Shown piece by piece: positions 1-8,253 of a DNA stretch of 64,000 nucleotides. The stretch's first letter is position 1; each line of letters starts with the position of its first letter. The stretch is from Clostridiales bacterium (GTDB lineage Bacteria; Bacillota; Clostridia; Oscillospirales; CAG-272). A program made the translations under genes and the position numbers. The stretch lies in contig JAAYHB010000015.1 in assembly GCA_012727435.1 (NCBI GenBank), forward strand, positions 1 through 64,000. The letters run 5' to 3'. The notes beneath the pieces are model-generated. The model was not told the origin of the DNA. It made no database searches and was given only the letters and a program-made list of their open reading frames with translations.

Positions 1-143
1 AACTCGCTTACGCTCGCCCTTGACATCCTCTAATAGAATGCATAAATGTTAAAATTTACTAATTAGAAGAAAGGAGGACCTAACTAAAAAAAACGAAAAA
101 TCTGTCTTGACAATGGGGAGCACTATAGCCCGCACCTATTTAA

Positions 144-168
144 AACGGCGGGAGTATGCCGCTCCCGC
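144..168 (-). terminator. Intrinsic terminator downstream of ptsH
   Basis: GGCGGGAG-tatgccg-CTCCCGCC inverted repeat; T-rich tail (GTTTTAAAT) when read on the minus strand. Confidence 0.65.
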
Positions 169-189
169 CTCTTTGCTATATGTGTATGG

Positions 190-453
190 TTATTCGTTAA
201 AGCCGCTCTCGATAAGCGCGGCCAGACCGTCAATTGCCTCTTCCTCATCCGGCCCTTCGGCACGCAAAGTTATGGTCATTCCCTTGGCAATCCCGAGAGA
301 TAACACGCCGAGCAGACTTTTAGCGCTGACTGTGCGGTCGTCCTTTTCCACCTTAATCACCGAACGATAGCTGTTGGCCTTCTGGACAAAAAAGGTCGCC
401 GGTCTTGCATGAAGGCCGATTTCGTTGGTGATTGTTACATCGCGTGATACCAT
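190..453 (-). CDS. ptsH: HPr family phosphocarrier protein
   Basis: MVSRDVTITNEIGLHARPATFF... carries the HPr His-15 motif (GLHARPA) and a Ser-46-like region (KSLLGVLSLGIAKG); start taken at the internal Met. Confidence 0.9.
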   Translation of the reverse strand: MVSRDVTITNEIGLHARPATFFVQKANSYRSVIKVEKDDRTVSAKSLLGVLSLGIAKGMTITLRAEGPDEEEAIDGLAALIESGFNE

Positions 454-607
454 ATTTATACTCCTATTATTCACAACATGCGTGTCGGTTAGAATTAGTA
501 TAGCAAAACGAGGAGCTAAAATCAATAGTAATTTATTTGTATTTTTTAATGAATTTTCTCATAATGCAGCAAATGTAATGGGGCAATTCACACATATTGC
601 GGTCAAA

Positions 608-1162
608 TCACTGTGCGGGAGATATGCCGGTTATCGTCATTTGAAGGGTGACCGTGTCGGTGTAAAGCGTTATTCTCTGCCCCGGGGCGAGATACTTCTT
701 GCCGTCCAGCAGAAAGTAACCCTCACTGCTGTATGTCCCCCGGCAGATAAAAGCCCCGTCGGCGTCGATCAATGTGAATTCCGGATACGAGGCGTACACC
801 GGCCTGCCGCCGCTGTCGGTTATATACCTTGCTGAAGGCCTGACAATCAGGGTCTCACTTCCGGCAGTTTGCTTTGTGTAGGCCGAGAATTTGGCGACCC
901 CGAGCAGCTCTCCCACCTCGGTCCCGTCGTCAAAATACAGCCTGTCGCCTTCTTTGAGGAATCCCGGCAGAGTGTAGTTGACCCCCTCTATCCGGAAGGT
1001 TACCTGAAAATCGGTCAGCTCCTCCCTGAGGCCGAGGCGGTCCATCAGGGTATACCTGAATACGATCCCGGCAATGCACAAAAGCACGACAAGGATTATT
1101 ATCGCGTCAAGTATATTGAACCTTACCTTGTTTTTTGATTCTTTTTTGCTATCGCCGTTCAT
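608..1162 (-). CDS. DUF4330-like membrane-anchored protein
   Basis: N-terminal charged segment plus one TM helix (FNILDAIIILVVLLCIAGIVFRY), then a beta-rich extracellular part; paralogous to the upstream gene. Confidence 0.6.
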   Translation of the reverse strand: MNGDSKKESKNKVRFNILDAIIILVVLLCIAGIVFRYTLMDRLGLREELTDFQVTFRIEGVNYTLPGFLKEGDRLYFDDGTEVGELLGVAKFSAYTKQTAGSETLIVRPSARYITDSGGRPVYASYPEFTLIDADGAFICRGTYSSEGYFLLDGKKYLAPGQRITLYTDTVTLQMTITGISPAQ

Positions 1163-1725
1163 CTTTCCGCCTCCTCTGTGCCGCCTACAATATAAACCGC
1201 AATACAAGTCCCGGTGCCTGTAAATCCCGGAAAGCAGAGAGTCACCGGCGAGCCCACCGAAATCCGGCTGCCCTTGACCCGGTAGCCGCTGCCGGCGGAG
1301 TAATCGGCGGTTGCCTGTATGGTTATTCTCAATGTCTTCGGGGTGTTTTGGTTGTTGTCCTGCGGATAGGCCACCGCCTCAAGTATACCGAGCTCGGGGT
1401 TATACACATATTTGACCATGTCGGACTTCTTTACCGCCGTCACAACCCCGACGGCGCTCTTGCTGACCGAATCGTAGACTACGTCGCCGTTTCTGACCGA
1501 ATCGGCAAGGCCTGCTTCAACGCCCTCGATTTCCACGGTGTAGGAAATTGTCCTCTGCTCGCTCTTTGAGCCGAAAATGTTCAGCGGCGTGAAGAACGAG
1601 GCGACAAAAAGCGCCGCCAGCAGTATGACGATAATGAAAATTATGTCAAGGACATTGATTCTGCGGTGCAGCGGCTTGTTTTCCCCGGAGTCGCGGCGCC
1701 GCTCGTCGCTGATTGTGTATCCCAT
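1159..1725 (-). CDS. DUF4330-like membrane-anchored protein (paralogue)
   Basis: INVLDIIFIIVILLAALFVASFF TM anchor; same layout as the neighbour; overlaps it by 4 nt. Confidence 0.6.
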   Translation of the reverse strand: MGYTISDERRRDSGENKPLHRRINVLDIIFIIVILLAALFVASFFTPLNIFGSKSEQRTISYTVEIEGVEAGLADSVRNGDVVYDSVSKSAVGVVTAVKKSDMVKYVYNPELGILEAVAYPQDNNQNTPKTLRITIQATADYSAGSGYRVKGSRISVGSPVTLCFPGFTGTGTCIAVYIVGGTEEAER

Positions 1726-1763
1726 GCATACCTCCCGCCGCCCCAGGGCGGCAATTCTGAATT

Positions 1764-3725
1764 TTATCCGATATATAGGCTTATGTCTGCCGAGTCGGGG
1801 CTGAGCTTATCGTAAACCGCCTCGTTCTCATTCCGCGACGCGGTCATATAGGACACGGTGAGCGCCATCATCACCCAGAAAAGGAAGAACACCCGAAAGT
1901 TGTACCAGACGTGATCGAACAGCCCCATGACCAGAATCGAGATAATCCCGCAAAGCCCGGCGGAAACGGTCATCTTATCCTCGGCCGGCGAGACCGAACG
2001 CAGAATAAACTCAAAGCAATTCTGTATAAACAGCAGAATGATTATTATAAGTATCACCAAACCGGAAATTCCGGTTTCGACAAGCACCTGCATTGCAAGA
2101 TTGTGAGCATGCGGGACAAGCTCGGTCCCGGCATATGCAAAGGCTGGGTAAAGCTGTTCAAAGGCGGCCTGCCCCACCCCGATGCCCCCGACCCATGTCT
2201 CGCGCAGCATTTCAAGCACTCCTCGCCAGGTCATCACGCGGTAATAAGTAGAGGAATCGGCAAGATTCCCGATGCTCATAAACCGCCCGACAATGCCCTC
2301 GGGCAGCACATAACCGAGCAGCGGTGTAGTAAGTCCGATGCCGAGCAGCACAGCCAAGGTCTTATAGCTGAATATGAGGAAAAACAACGTGATTCCGATT
2401 AAAAACCCGAGCCATGCCCCGCGAGACCAGGTCCAGACAAGGCAGAAAAGCGAGCTTATCACCGACAAAAATACAAGAAACCGCTTATTTATGCCCCGGG
2501 CATATAGTGCCAGAGCAATCAGCAGCGGGAAAACCAAAATAATGTAGCTTCCGAGCATATTCGGGTTGTCAAAGAAAGCAGTGACCCGCCCCGGGATGTA
2601 TGAAAACATCTCACTGTCAAGCCAGGATGAAGCTGACCCGACACGCCCGAGGATATACTGTGCCATACCGGAAAACGACACGACAACAAGGGTTATTGCA
2701 AGAGCGGCCATAGCATGCCGGCAGTTCTCGCGGGTGCGGATTAAGTTTACTATCAGAAAATACCCTAAGAGAAGGATTGCATACATTGCGGCCGAGGCAA
2801 AAGAGCCTGCACCTCCGACAGATACCATCCCGCCGAGGATCTGATTTATTGCAAACAGCGTGACAAAGCAGCCAAGCAGGCCGAAGCGCATGGTCCTCTT
2901 GCCGCGCAGGTATTTGATAAGATAGCTCAGTGTTGTTATCAGGACGCCGAGGGCCAGCAAAAAGGTCGGATGCTTTGTGACAGACAGAAGCGGGGTTATT
3001 ATAATCAGACCGAGAATACCCGCCTCGGGCTGGTGAAAAATCACCCAGCAGACAACGATAAGGGCAAAGGCCATCAGAATGGCAACCGGGCTTACAAAAT
3101 AGGTCATAAAACCGAAAACCATGCCCAAAATGACCGCCGCGTTGTATTTGGCGTTGCCGCTCCGCAGCTTCTGCGTAAATTTTGCCTCGGGGATTTTGAG
3201 TGCGTCAATGAGCAGGTATCTTGCAATGCGGCTGCCCTGTATGCATTCGGCAAGCGTCTTTTTGCTCGCCAGCATCGGCACCGAAAGCACGACTATTATG
3301 GCACCGGCCATAAAACGGCCGAAATCGACCTGCATACGGAGGGCGTAAACCTGAATTGTATAAATCAGCATGGCATATATGCCGAAAATTATGCTGAAGG
3401 CACCATAGACCCGCAGGCTGCAGCCCAGCATATAATCCGAACCGGCGCCGAGGCCGGCGAGCAGCAGGCTGTTCTCAAAGCTGCCGGCCACACGCCGGCG
3501 CACCTTCTTGTAAAAGGTCTCCCTGCCGCGCACCCGCCGGGTACCAAAGCCCGAAAGGCTACGGGTAAACAGTTCTTCTTCCTTGTTGTAGGAAGTGAGG
3601 ATCGTGCCGAAAAAGCCGCCGCCAATACTCCGGTAAAGCCATAGAGCGGCTTTTCTGAAGGCGTTGACAAGCAGGCTCCGGTCGGCAATTGTTGCCACCC
3701 GGTTTTTCCTTGAATCCGATTTCAA
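1764..3725 (-). CDS. O-antigen ligase / Wzy-type polymerase family membrane protein
   Basis: Multi-TM protein with the O-antigen ligase signature (SRGAWLGFLIGI, PHAHNLAMQVLVETGISGLV). TTG start at 3725 preceded by AAAGGAGG and overlapping the trmD stop. Confidence 0.8.
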   Translation of the reverse strand: MKSDSRKNRVATIADRSLLVNAFRKAALWLYRSIGGGFFGTILTSYNKEEELFTRSLSGFGTRRVRGRETFYKKVRRRVAGSFENSLLLAGLGAGSDYMLGCSLRVYGAFSIIFGIYAMLIYTIQVYALRMQVDFGRFMAGAIIVVLSVPMLASKKTLAECIQGSRIARYLLIDALKIPEAKFTQKLRSGNAKYNAAVILGMVFGFMTYFVSPVAILMAFALIVVCWVIFHQPEAGILGLIIITPLLSVTKHPTFLLALGVLITTLSYLIKYLRGKRTMRFGLLGCFVTLFAINQILGGMVSVGGAGSFASAAMYAILLLGYFLIVNLIRTRENCRHAMAALAITLVVVSFSGMAQYILGRVGSASSWLDSEMFSYIPGRVTAFFDNPNMLGSYIILVFPLLIALALYARGINKRFLVFLSVISSLFCLVWTWSRGAWLGFLIGITLFFLIFSYKTLAVLLGIGLTTPLLGYVLPEGIVGRFMSIGNLADSSTYYRVMTWRGVLEMLRETWVGGIGVGQAAFEQLYPAFAYAGTELVPHAHNLAMQVLVETGISGLVILIIIILLFIQNCFEFILRSVSPAEDKMTVSAGLCGIISILVMGLFDHVWYNFRVFFLFWVMMALTVSYMTASRNENEAVYDKLSPDSADISLYIG

Positions 3726-4438
3726 CTGCCCCCCTCCTCCTTTCTCAGCAGATCGGGGCGCCGCTGGGCGGTCAGCCGCAAAGCCTCTTCCCTGCGCCAT
3801 TTTTCTATGTTTTCATGGTGCCCCGAGAGCAGCACGTCGGGCACCTTAACCCCGTGGAATTCATACGGCCTTGTGTACTGCGGATATTCGAGCATTCCGC
3901 ACGAGAAGCTCTCGTCTTGATGACATTCCTCGGCAGGGAGAACTCCCTCTACCAAGCGCGCCACGCAGTCAACCAGAATGCAGGCCGGAATCTCCCCGCC
4001 GGTGAGCACAAAGTCGCCTATCGAGATTTCCTCGTCGACAATCTCGTCGATTATGCGCTGGTCCACACCCTCGTAATGGCCGCAGAGTATGATGAGCTGG
4101 TCGTAACTGGCAAGCTCCCGGGCGATATTCTGATTCAGTATCCTACCTTTCGGCGACATGTAAATCACCCGGCGCGAAAGGTCTTCGGCCCCCGCGGCTT
4201 TGGTTTCGGCCAGCACCGCCATGTAGCAGTTATAAATCGGCGGCGCCATCATAACCATGCCCCGCCCGCCGCCGTAGGGGGTGTCGTCAACCCGGCGGTG
4301 CTTGTCCTCGGAATAATCCCTTATGTTATGTGTCTTCACGACGATGTGCCCGGCCCGACGTGCCCGGCCGATAATGCTCTCACTGAGCACCGTGTCGACA
4401 AGGTCGGGAAAAAGGGTCATTATATCAAATCTTTTCAT
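3722..4438 (-). CDS. trmD: tRNA (guanine-N1)-methyltransferase TrmD
   Basis: MKRFDIMTLFPDLVDTVLSESIIGRA...DDTPYGGGRGMVM...LCGHYEGVDQRI...DFVLTGGEIPA. Confidence 0.96.
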   Translation of the reverse strand: MKRFDIMTLFPDLVDTVLSESIIGRARRAGHIVVKTHNIRDYSEDKHRRVDDTPYGGGRGMVMMAPPIYNCYMAVLAETKAAGAEDLSRRVIYMSPKGRILNQNIARELASYDQLIILCGHYEGVDQRIIDEIVDEEISIGDFVLTGGEIPACILVDCVARLVEGVLPAEECHQDESFSCGMLEYPQYTRPYEFHGVKVPDVLLSGHHENIEKWRREEALRLTAQRRPDLLRKEEGGS

Positions 4439-4442
4439 AATT

Positions 4443-4958
4443 TCAAGACTCAAACATGCCCTCAATCGGCCTGACGAATACCCCTCTGTCAAGGTCGATC
4501 TCCACAACAAACTCGGCCACCGCCGGCATCATCGTCTCGCCGACGTCGGTTTTGATAACATAAATATCCGACGCGCCGCGGTTGATCACGTCGACAATCT
4601 CCCCGTAAACACGCCGGGTGTCGGCATCTATCACCGGAAGGCCAATGAGGTCAACGATAAAATGCGCGCCTTCCTCAAGAGCTATGTCCCCCCGGGCTGC
4701 GTAAACAATTCTGTTTTTATGGCTCTGTGCGGTGTCAAGGTCTGAAATACCGGCAAGCTTTGCCAGCACGAAATTCTTAAAAACCGAAGCTTTTACAACC
4801 CGAAACTCTGTATACCCATTCCTGTCCCGAAGGAAAAGCCTGCTCAGCCCGGCTAGCACCTGCGGCGTGTCGCACCAGGACTCAAGTTTTAGCGTGCCGT
4901 CGGTGCCGTGTGTGTTTATTATTTTCCCGCATTCAAGATATTCGGCTTTCTTTTTCAT
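4443..4958 (-). CDS. rimM: 16S rRNA processing protein RimM
   Basis: LECGKIINTHGTDGTLKLESW N-terminus, PRC-barrel C-terminal half; immediately upstream of trmD. Confidence 0.92.
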   Translation of the reverse strand: MKKKAEYLECGKIINTHGTDGTLKLESWCDTPQVLAGLSRLFLRDRNGYTEFRVVKASVFKNFVLAKLAGISDLDTAQSHKNRIVYAARGDIALEEGAHFIVDLIGLPVIDADTRRVYGEIVDVINRGASDIYVIKTDVGETMMPAVAEFVVEIDLDRGVFVRPIEGMFES

Positions 4959-5145
4959 TTCACCTCTTGCATTGCCGCATTTTTCGGCCGAAATGCTTTA
5001 GTTTACATGACGGTATGTATGCCGGCATTAAATCAGATAATTAACCTACGATGTGGTTATTATAGCATAGAGTCCCTTTATTTGCAACACTCGGGGCCAT
5101 ATTTTTGATAGCCCGGCGATAAACAGCAAAACATTTTCCAGACTA

Positions 5146-5174
5146 TTGAAAACTCCGGGCTTATCGGTTATAAT
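5146..5174 (+). promoter_or_regulatory. Sigma-A type promoter for yajC
   Basis: TTGAAA-17 nt-TATAAT. Confidence 0.7.
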
Positions 5175-5204
5175 AATAGTGAAGTTTAATCAGGAGGAAT
5201 CAAA

Positions 5205-5531
5205 ATGTACCGATTGCTTGAAGCCGGCACAACCACCACAAATCCGACAGGAACATGGCTCTATTCGGTGGCCATGATTGTCGTCTTATTCGTGGTGTTT
5301 TACTTTTTTGGAATACGGCCTCAGAAAAAGCAGGAAAAACAGCTTGCAGAGATACGAAACTCCCTGCAGGTCGGCGATGAGATTACCACAATCGGCGGTA
5401 TAATCGGCAAGGTTGTCAGCATCAAAGAAGAAACCGCGACAATAGAAACCTCACACGACCGCACGAAAATCCGCATACTCAAAAGCGCGGTGCGTTCTAT
5501 CGACGTTCGTGCCGAAGACGCCGAACCATAA
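5205..5531 (+). CDS. yajC: Preprotein translocase subunit YajC
   Basis: One TM helix followed by FFGIRPQKKQEKQLAEIRNSLQVGDEITTIGGIIGKV; RBS AGGAGG. Confidence 0.95.
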   Translation: MYRLLEAGTTTTNPTGTWLYSVAMIVVLFVVFYFFGIRPQKKQEKQLAEIRNSLQVGDEITTIGGIIGKVVSIKEETATIETSHDRTKIRILKSAVRSIDVRAEDAEP

Positions 5532-5537
5532 TTATTC

Positions 5538-5600
5538 ATAAAACACGCCCCCGGCGAATATTATCTATCAGAGATTATTGTTCGCGGAGGCGTGTTTTAT
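5538..5600 (+). promoter_or_regulatory. Long inverted repeat enclosing the SD and start codon of the next gene
   Basis: ATAAAACACGCC (5538-5549) pairs perfectly with GGCGTGTTTTAT (5589-5600); pairing extends inward to CGAA/TTCG. Confidence 0.6.
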
Positions 5601-6060
5601 GTCAGGCGGGTCACCAAAAAAAAGAAAAAGAAAACCCAAAGGACAATCGGGCGGGCCGCCCTCTGCTTCAAAAAGCCTTTTGCTCGGGTTGCTCTGGGCT
5701 GCGGGCGCTGCGGTGGTTTTGATTTTCATCTTCTCCGCAATAGTTTACGCGACCCCCGACCCCGGCAGTCTGGTGCTGCCGGCGGCGCTTGCCGCGGCTT
5801 ACTTATCGGCATTTGTCGGCGGGTTCGCCTCAGCATGGATAAACCGCGGAGACGCGCTTGCCTGCGGGCTGATTATCGGCACGGCACACTTTGCTCTCAT
5901 TGTCCTGCTCTCGCTGATAGCTCCCGGCGGTGCCGCCTCTGAAGTCGGTTTCTGGGCGTCGGTAGGCCTCCATGCGCTGGTAACAGGCTTCTCTGTCCTC
6001 GGCGCCTTGGCCGGGACCAGTATTCGCGAATCGGGCAGCCGCCGGCCGCGAAGGAAATGA
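5599..6060 (+). CDS. TIGR04086-type small integral membrane protein
   Basis: Lys/Arg-rich N-terminus then four predicted TM segments; adjacency to yajC as in other Clostridia. Confidence 0.7.
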   Translation: MSGGSPKKRKRKPKGQSGGPPSASKSLLLGLLWAAGAAVVLIFIFSAIVYATPDPGSLVLPAALAAAYLSAFVGGFASAWINRGDALACGLIIGTAHFALIVLLSLIAPGGAASEVGFWASVGLHALVTGFSVLGALAGTSIRESGSRRPRRK

Positions 6061-6063
6061 TTA

Positions 6064-6167
6064 TTCGGGGGCGCTGCCCCCGAGCATCCTCTTTTCTTCG
6101 CAGGGCTCCGCCCCGCACCCCGCTCAAGCCCCTTTTTGAAAAAGGGGCTTGAGTATCCCCAAAATTT
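6064..6167 (+). repeat. Dispersed 3' palindromic element, copy A (long form)
   Basis: GGGGGCGCTGCCCCCG ... AGGGCTCCGCCCCGCACCCCG CTCAAGCCCCTTTTTGAAAAAGGGGCTTGAG TATCCCCAAAATTT; shares modules with copies B, C and D. Confidence 0.8.
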
Positions 6168-6296
6168 AAACCTTATTGCTAATAAAGTAGCGCGGGCCCC
6201 ATGACACGGATTAACCCGTGAGATGCTTGCATCTCGTTTCAATAAGTGCAAGGGAAAATATTGTCATAATTATTGTTATATGATGCATAAGGACAG

Positions 6297-6327
6297 TGGC
6301 GGGAGTGAGTCCTCCCGCCGGTTTTTA
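6297..6327 (+). terminator. Intrinsic terminator
   Basis: GGCGGGAG-tgagtc-CTCCCGCC followed by GGTTTTTAT. Confidence 0.7.
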
Positions 6328-6342
6328 TGTGAGAAGTCCGGA

Positions 6343-6371
6343 TTGACAAACATTCGGTCTGTGTGTATAAT
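6343..6371 (+). promoter_or_regulatory. Sigma-A type promoter for the monooxygenase gene
   Basis: TTGACA-17 nt-TATAAT. Confidence 0.75.
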
Positions 6372-6403
6372 TATTCCATGAAACTTCACGGAGGTAGCTT
6401 AAG

Positions 6404-6697
6404 ATGATTGCAACACTTGTTTTTGTCGATGTCCTGCCCGAGCATGTCGAGGCATTCAAGAAAATCACTCTCTATAACCATGAAAACTCGCGCCGCGAGC
6501 CGGGGAATATTAGATTTGACGTGCTCCAGAGCAAAGAGGACCCGACAAAGTTTGTCCTATATGAGGTTTATGCCGACGAGCAGGCCGCCGCCGAGCATAA
6601 AAAGACGCCGCATTACCTGCGCTGGCGGGATGAGGTAGCTCCGTATATGGCGGCACCCCGCCGCGCCCTGCCGACAACCCCGTTGGCTTTTGATTGA
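6404..6697 (+). CDS. Antibiotic biosynthesis monooxygenase (ABM/YgiN-like) domain protein
   Basis: FVDVLPEHVEAFKKITLYNHENSRREPGNIRFDVLQSKEDPTKFVLYEVYADEQAAAEHKKTPHYLRW matches the ABM domain pattern. Confidence 0.88.
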   Translation: MIATLVFVDVLPEHVEAFKKITLYNHENSRREPGNIRFDVLQSKEDPTKFVLYEVYADEQAAAEHKKTPHYLRWRDEVAPYMAAPRRALPTTPLAFD

Positions 6698-6747
6698 CAT
6701 AGGATTTAACTGTGCATATTGAGTCAGCCAAAAAAACAAAGGAAGCA

Positions 6748-6775
6748 AAGCGCGGGACATGTGTCCCGCGCTTCA
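6748..6775. terminator. Hairpin between convergent transcription units
   Basis: AAGCGCGGGACA-catg-TGTCCCGCGCTT. Confidence 0.6.
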
Positions 6776-6791
6776 TGTATTATGTATGTGA

Positions 6792-6894
6792 GTTTTTTAG
6801 GATTCTCAAGGCCCTTTTTTCAAAAAGGGTCTTGAGCGGGGTGCGGGGGGGAGCCCCGCGAAAAAAAGCGGGGTTTCGGGGGCGAAGCCCCCGT
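6792..6894 (-). repeat. Dispersed 3' palindromic element, copy B (long form, minus orientation)
   Basis: Minus strand: GGGGGCTTCGCCCCCG...GCGGGGCTCCCCCCCGCACCCCG CTCAAGACCCTTTTTGAAAAAAGGGCCTTGAG AATCCTAAAAAACT. Confidence 0.8.
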
Positions 6895-6899
6895 ATAAA

Positions 6900-7295
6900 T
6901 CAGTATTGATACACATCAATAATCTTCTCGGTCGCGCCGACTTCGGAGCAGATTGCGCTCATAGCGTCGCAGTATTTGCCGTAAAGCCTGTCGGACAGTT
7001 CCTCGTCCTCGTCGAGCACCAGCATTGCCGCAAGATACAGAGAAGCCGGCCCCAAAAAACGGGGGGAGAGCGAGAAGGGCGAAGCAAGCTCTATCATCAC
7101 CGACCCGAACTCGGGTTGTTTGCCATAACCTTTAGTTTTTCTGTACAGCCGGTCTATTTGAGCGGCCTCGCAACAGAAGGCGGCAAGCAGGTAAGGCGCC
7201 CTCTCGGCGTAATCGGCATTATGCACGGCATTCCTCTCGCCTATCATTGAGAGCGCCGCCTCGTAAATTTCGGTGCAAATTATCCGGTTTTCCAT
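6900..7295 (-). CDS. Phage-cassette small protein, possible head-tail adaptor
   Basis: 131 aa alpha-helical protein directly downstream of the coat gene; LAAMLVLDEDEELSDRLYGKYCDA segment resembles adaptor-type proteins; assignment mainly positional. Confidence 0.5.
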   Translation of the reverse strand: MENRIICTEIYEAALSMIGERNAVHNADYAERAPYLLAAFCCEAAQIDRLYRKTKGYGKQPEFGSVMIELASPFSLSPRFLGPASLYLAAMLVLDEDEELSDRLYGKYCDAMSAICSEVGATEKIIDVYQY

Positions 7296-7349
7296 AGTTA
7301 CTAATCCCTTTTTCAGAATTGCGGCGTGCTGCCGCGATGCCTCGGAAGC

Positions 7350-7377
7350 GCCCGGAGCGTCTAAATGCGCTCCGGGC
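7350..7377 (-). other. Stable hairpin downstream of the coat gene
   Basis: GCCCGGAGC...GCTCCGGGC; no U-tract, so probably not a canonical terminator. Confidence 0.5.
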
Positions 7378-7388
7378 TCAAAACCTGA

Positions 7389-8228
7389 TTATGCAGTTAC
7401 CGGTATACCCAGATTGAGCAATACCACCTCGTCGGGGTAGACCACCTTTGCGCCGTAGAGGTGCAACCCCTTGACCGCGTCGGCAAACCGTTTCTCGGGG
7501 CGGTAGGCGCTGATTTCCGAGAGCTGCTCGGCAAAGGCTATCGCGCGTCTTGTCCGCGCCAGACACTTATAGTAGATTGTCTGATCGGCCGTCTCTGTTG
7601 CGATGTTGTTCGAGACATAGATTTTGCAACCGCCTATCGAACCTATGCAACCGCATTCAAGCTGCTCGCGGTTGTCGGTCGAAAGATCGATTTTGGCTTT
7701 GAGAATAAGCGCCGCTATCTGGGGGGATACCTCAATGACGATGTCCGAAGCGTCGGTCACATCCTTGGTGTAGAGCGCCGTCCGGGCGTCGATTAAGTAC
7801 CCGATGATGTTTGAGGTCGTGGTGTTCGCTTCGGTGATGGTGGTACCGGCGGCCGAATAAAGCGAAAACACATACCTGTCGGCGGCATTGGCCAGCGCCG
7901 CAGACGCCACCTTCATCGCCTCGTCCATAAGTTTCGGGGTGCACTGGGCGCGGTCGATGTCGTCAATCTGAAAATTGAAGGCCTTTGCCTGGTCGATTAC
8001 CAGGGTGCGCAACGTGTCGGATAGCGCCTGCGGAGCCGACATATCGGTGTCCTTGGTATAGTCAAAGACATTGACCGTACCGACGCCGATGATATTGACT
8101 ACCGAGCCCTTCTCCTTGATATCGCCCTCGTAGTCGCGGTTGCAGTGGCTGACCGCGATATACCGGCGGTCGAGCTGAGTGTAGAGGTTTTCGCTCCATA
8201 TTGTCGGAATGAAATTCGAGATAGCCAT
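7389..8228 (-). CDS. Phage major capsid (coat) protein
   Basis: MAISNFIPTIWSENLYTQLDRRYIAVSHCNRDYEGDIKEKGSVVNIIGVGTV...; coat-like N-terminus and position after the scaffold gene. Confidence 0.85.
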   Translation of the reverse strand: MAISNFIPTIWSENLYTQLDRRYIAVSHCNRDYEGDIKEKGSVVNIIGVGTVNVFDYTKDTDMSAPQALSDTLRTLVIDQAKAFNFQIDDIDRAQCTPKLMDEAMKVASAALANAADRYVFSLYSAAGTTITEANTTTSNIIGYLIDARTALYTKDVTDASDIVIEVSPQIAALILKAKIDLSTDNREQLECGCIGSIGGCKIYVSNNIATETADQTIYYKCLARTRRAIAFAEQLSEISAYRPEKRFADAVKGLHLYGAKVVYPDEVVLLNLGIPVTA

Positions 8229-8253
8229 TTTTGTCTTCCTTTCTTTTTTTTAT

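Noticed and set aside
3689-4474. 261-aa plus-strand ORF opposite trmD
   Set aside because: Antisense to a conserved gene, no RBS or domain support.
6064-6894. Insertion sequence with terminal inverted repeats
   Set aside because: No transposase between the repeats; copies also occur singly elsewhere behind unrelated genes, so a 3' element is the simpler reading.
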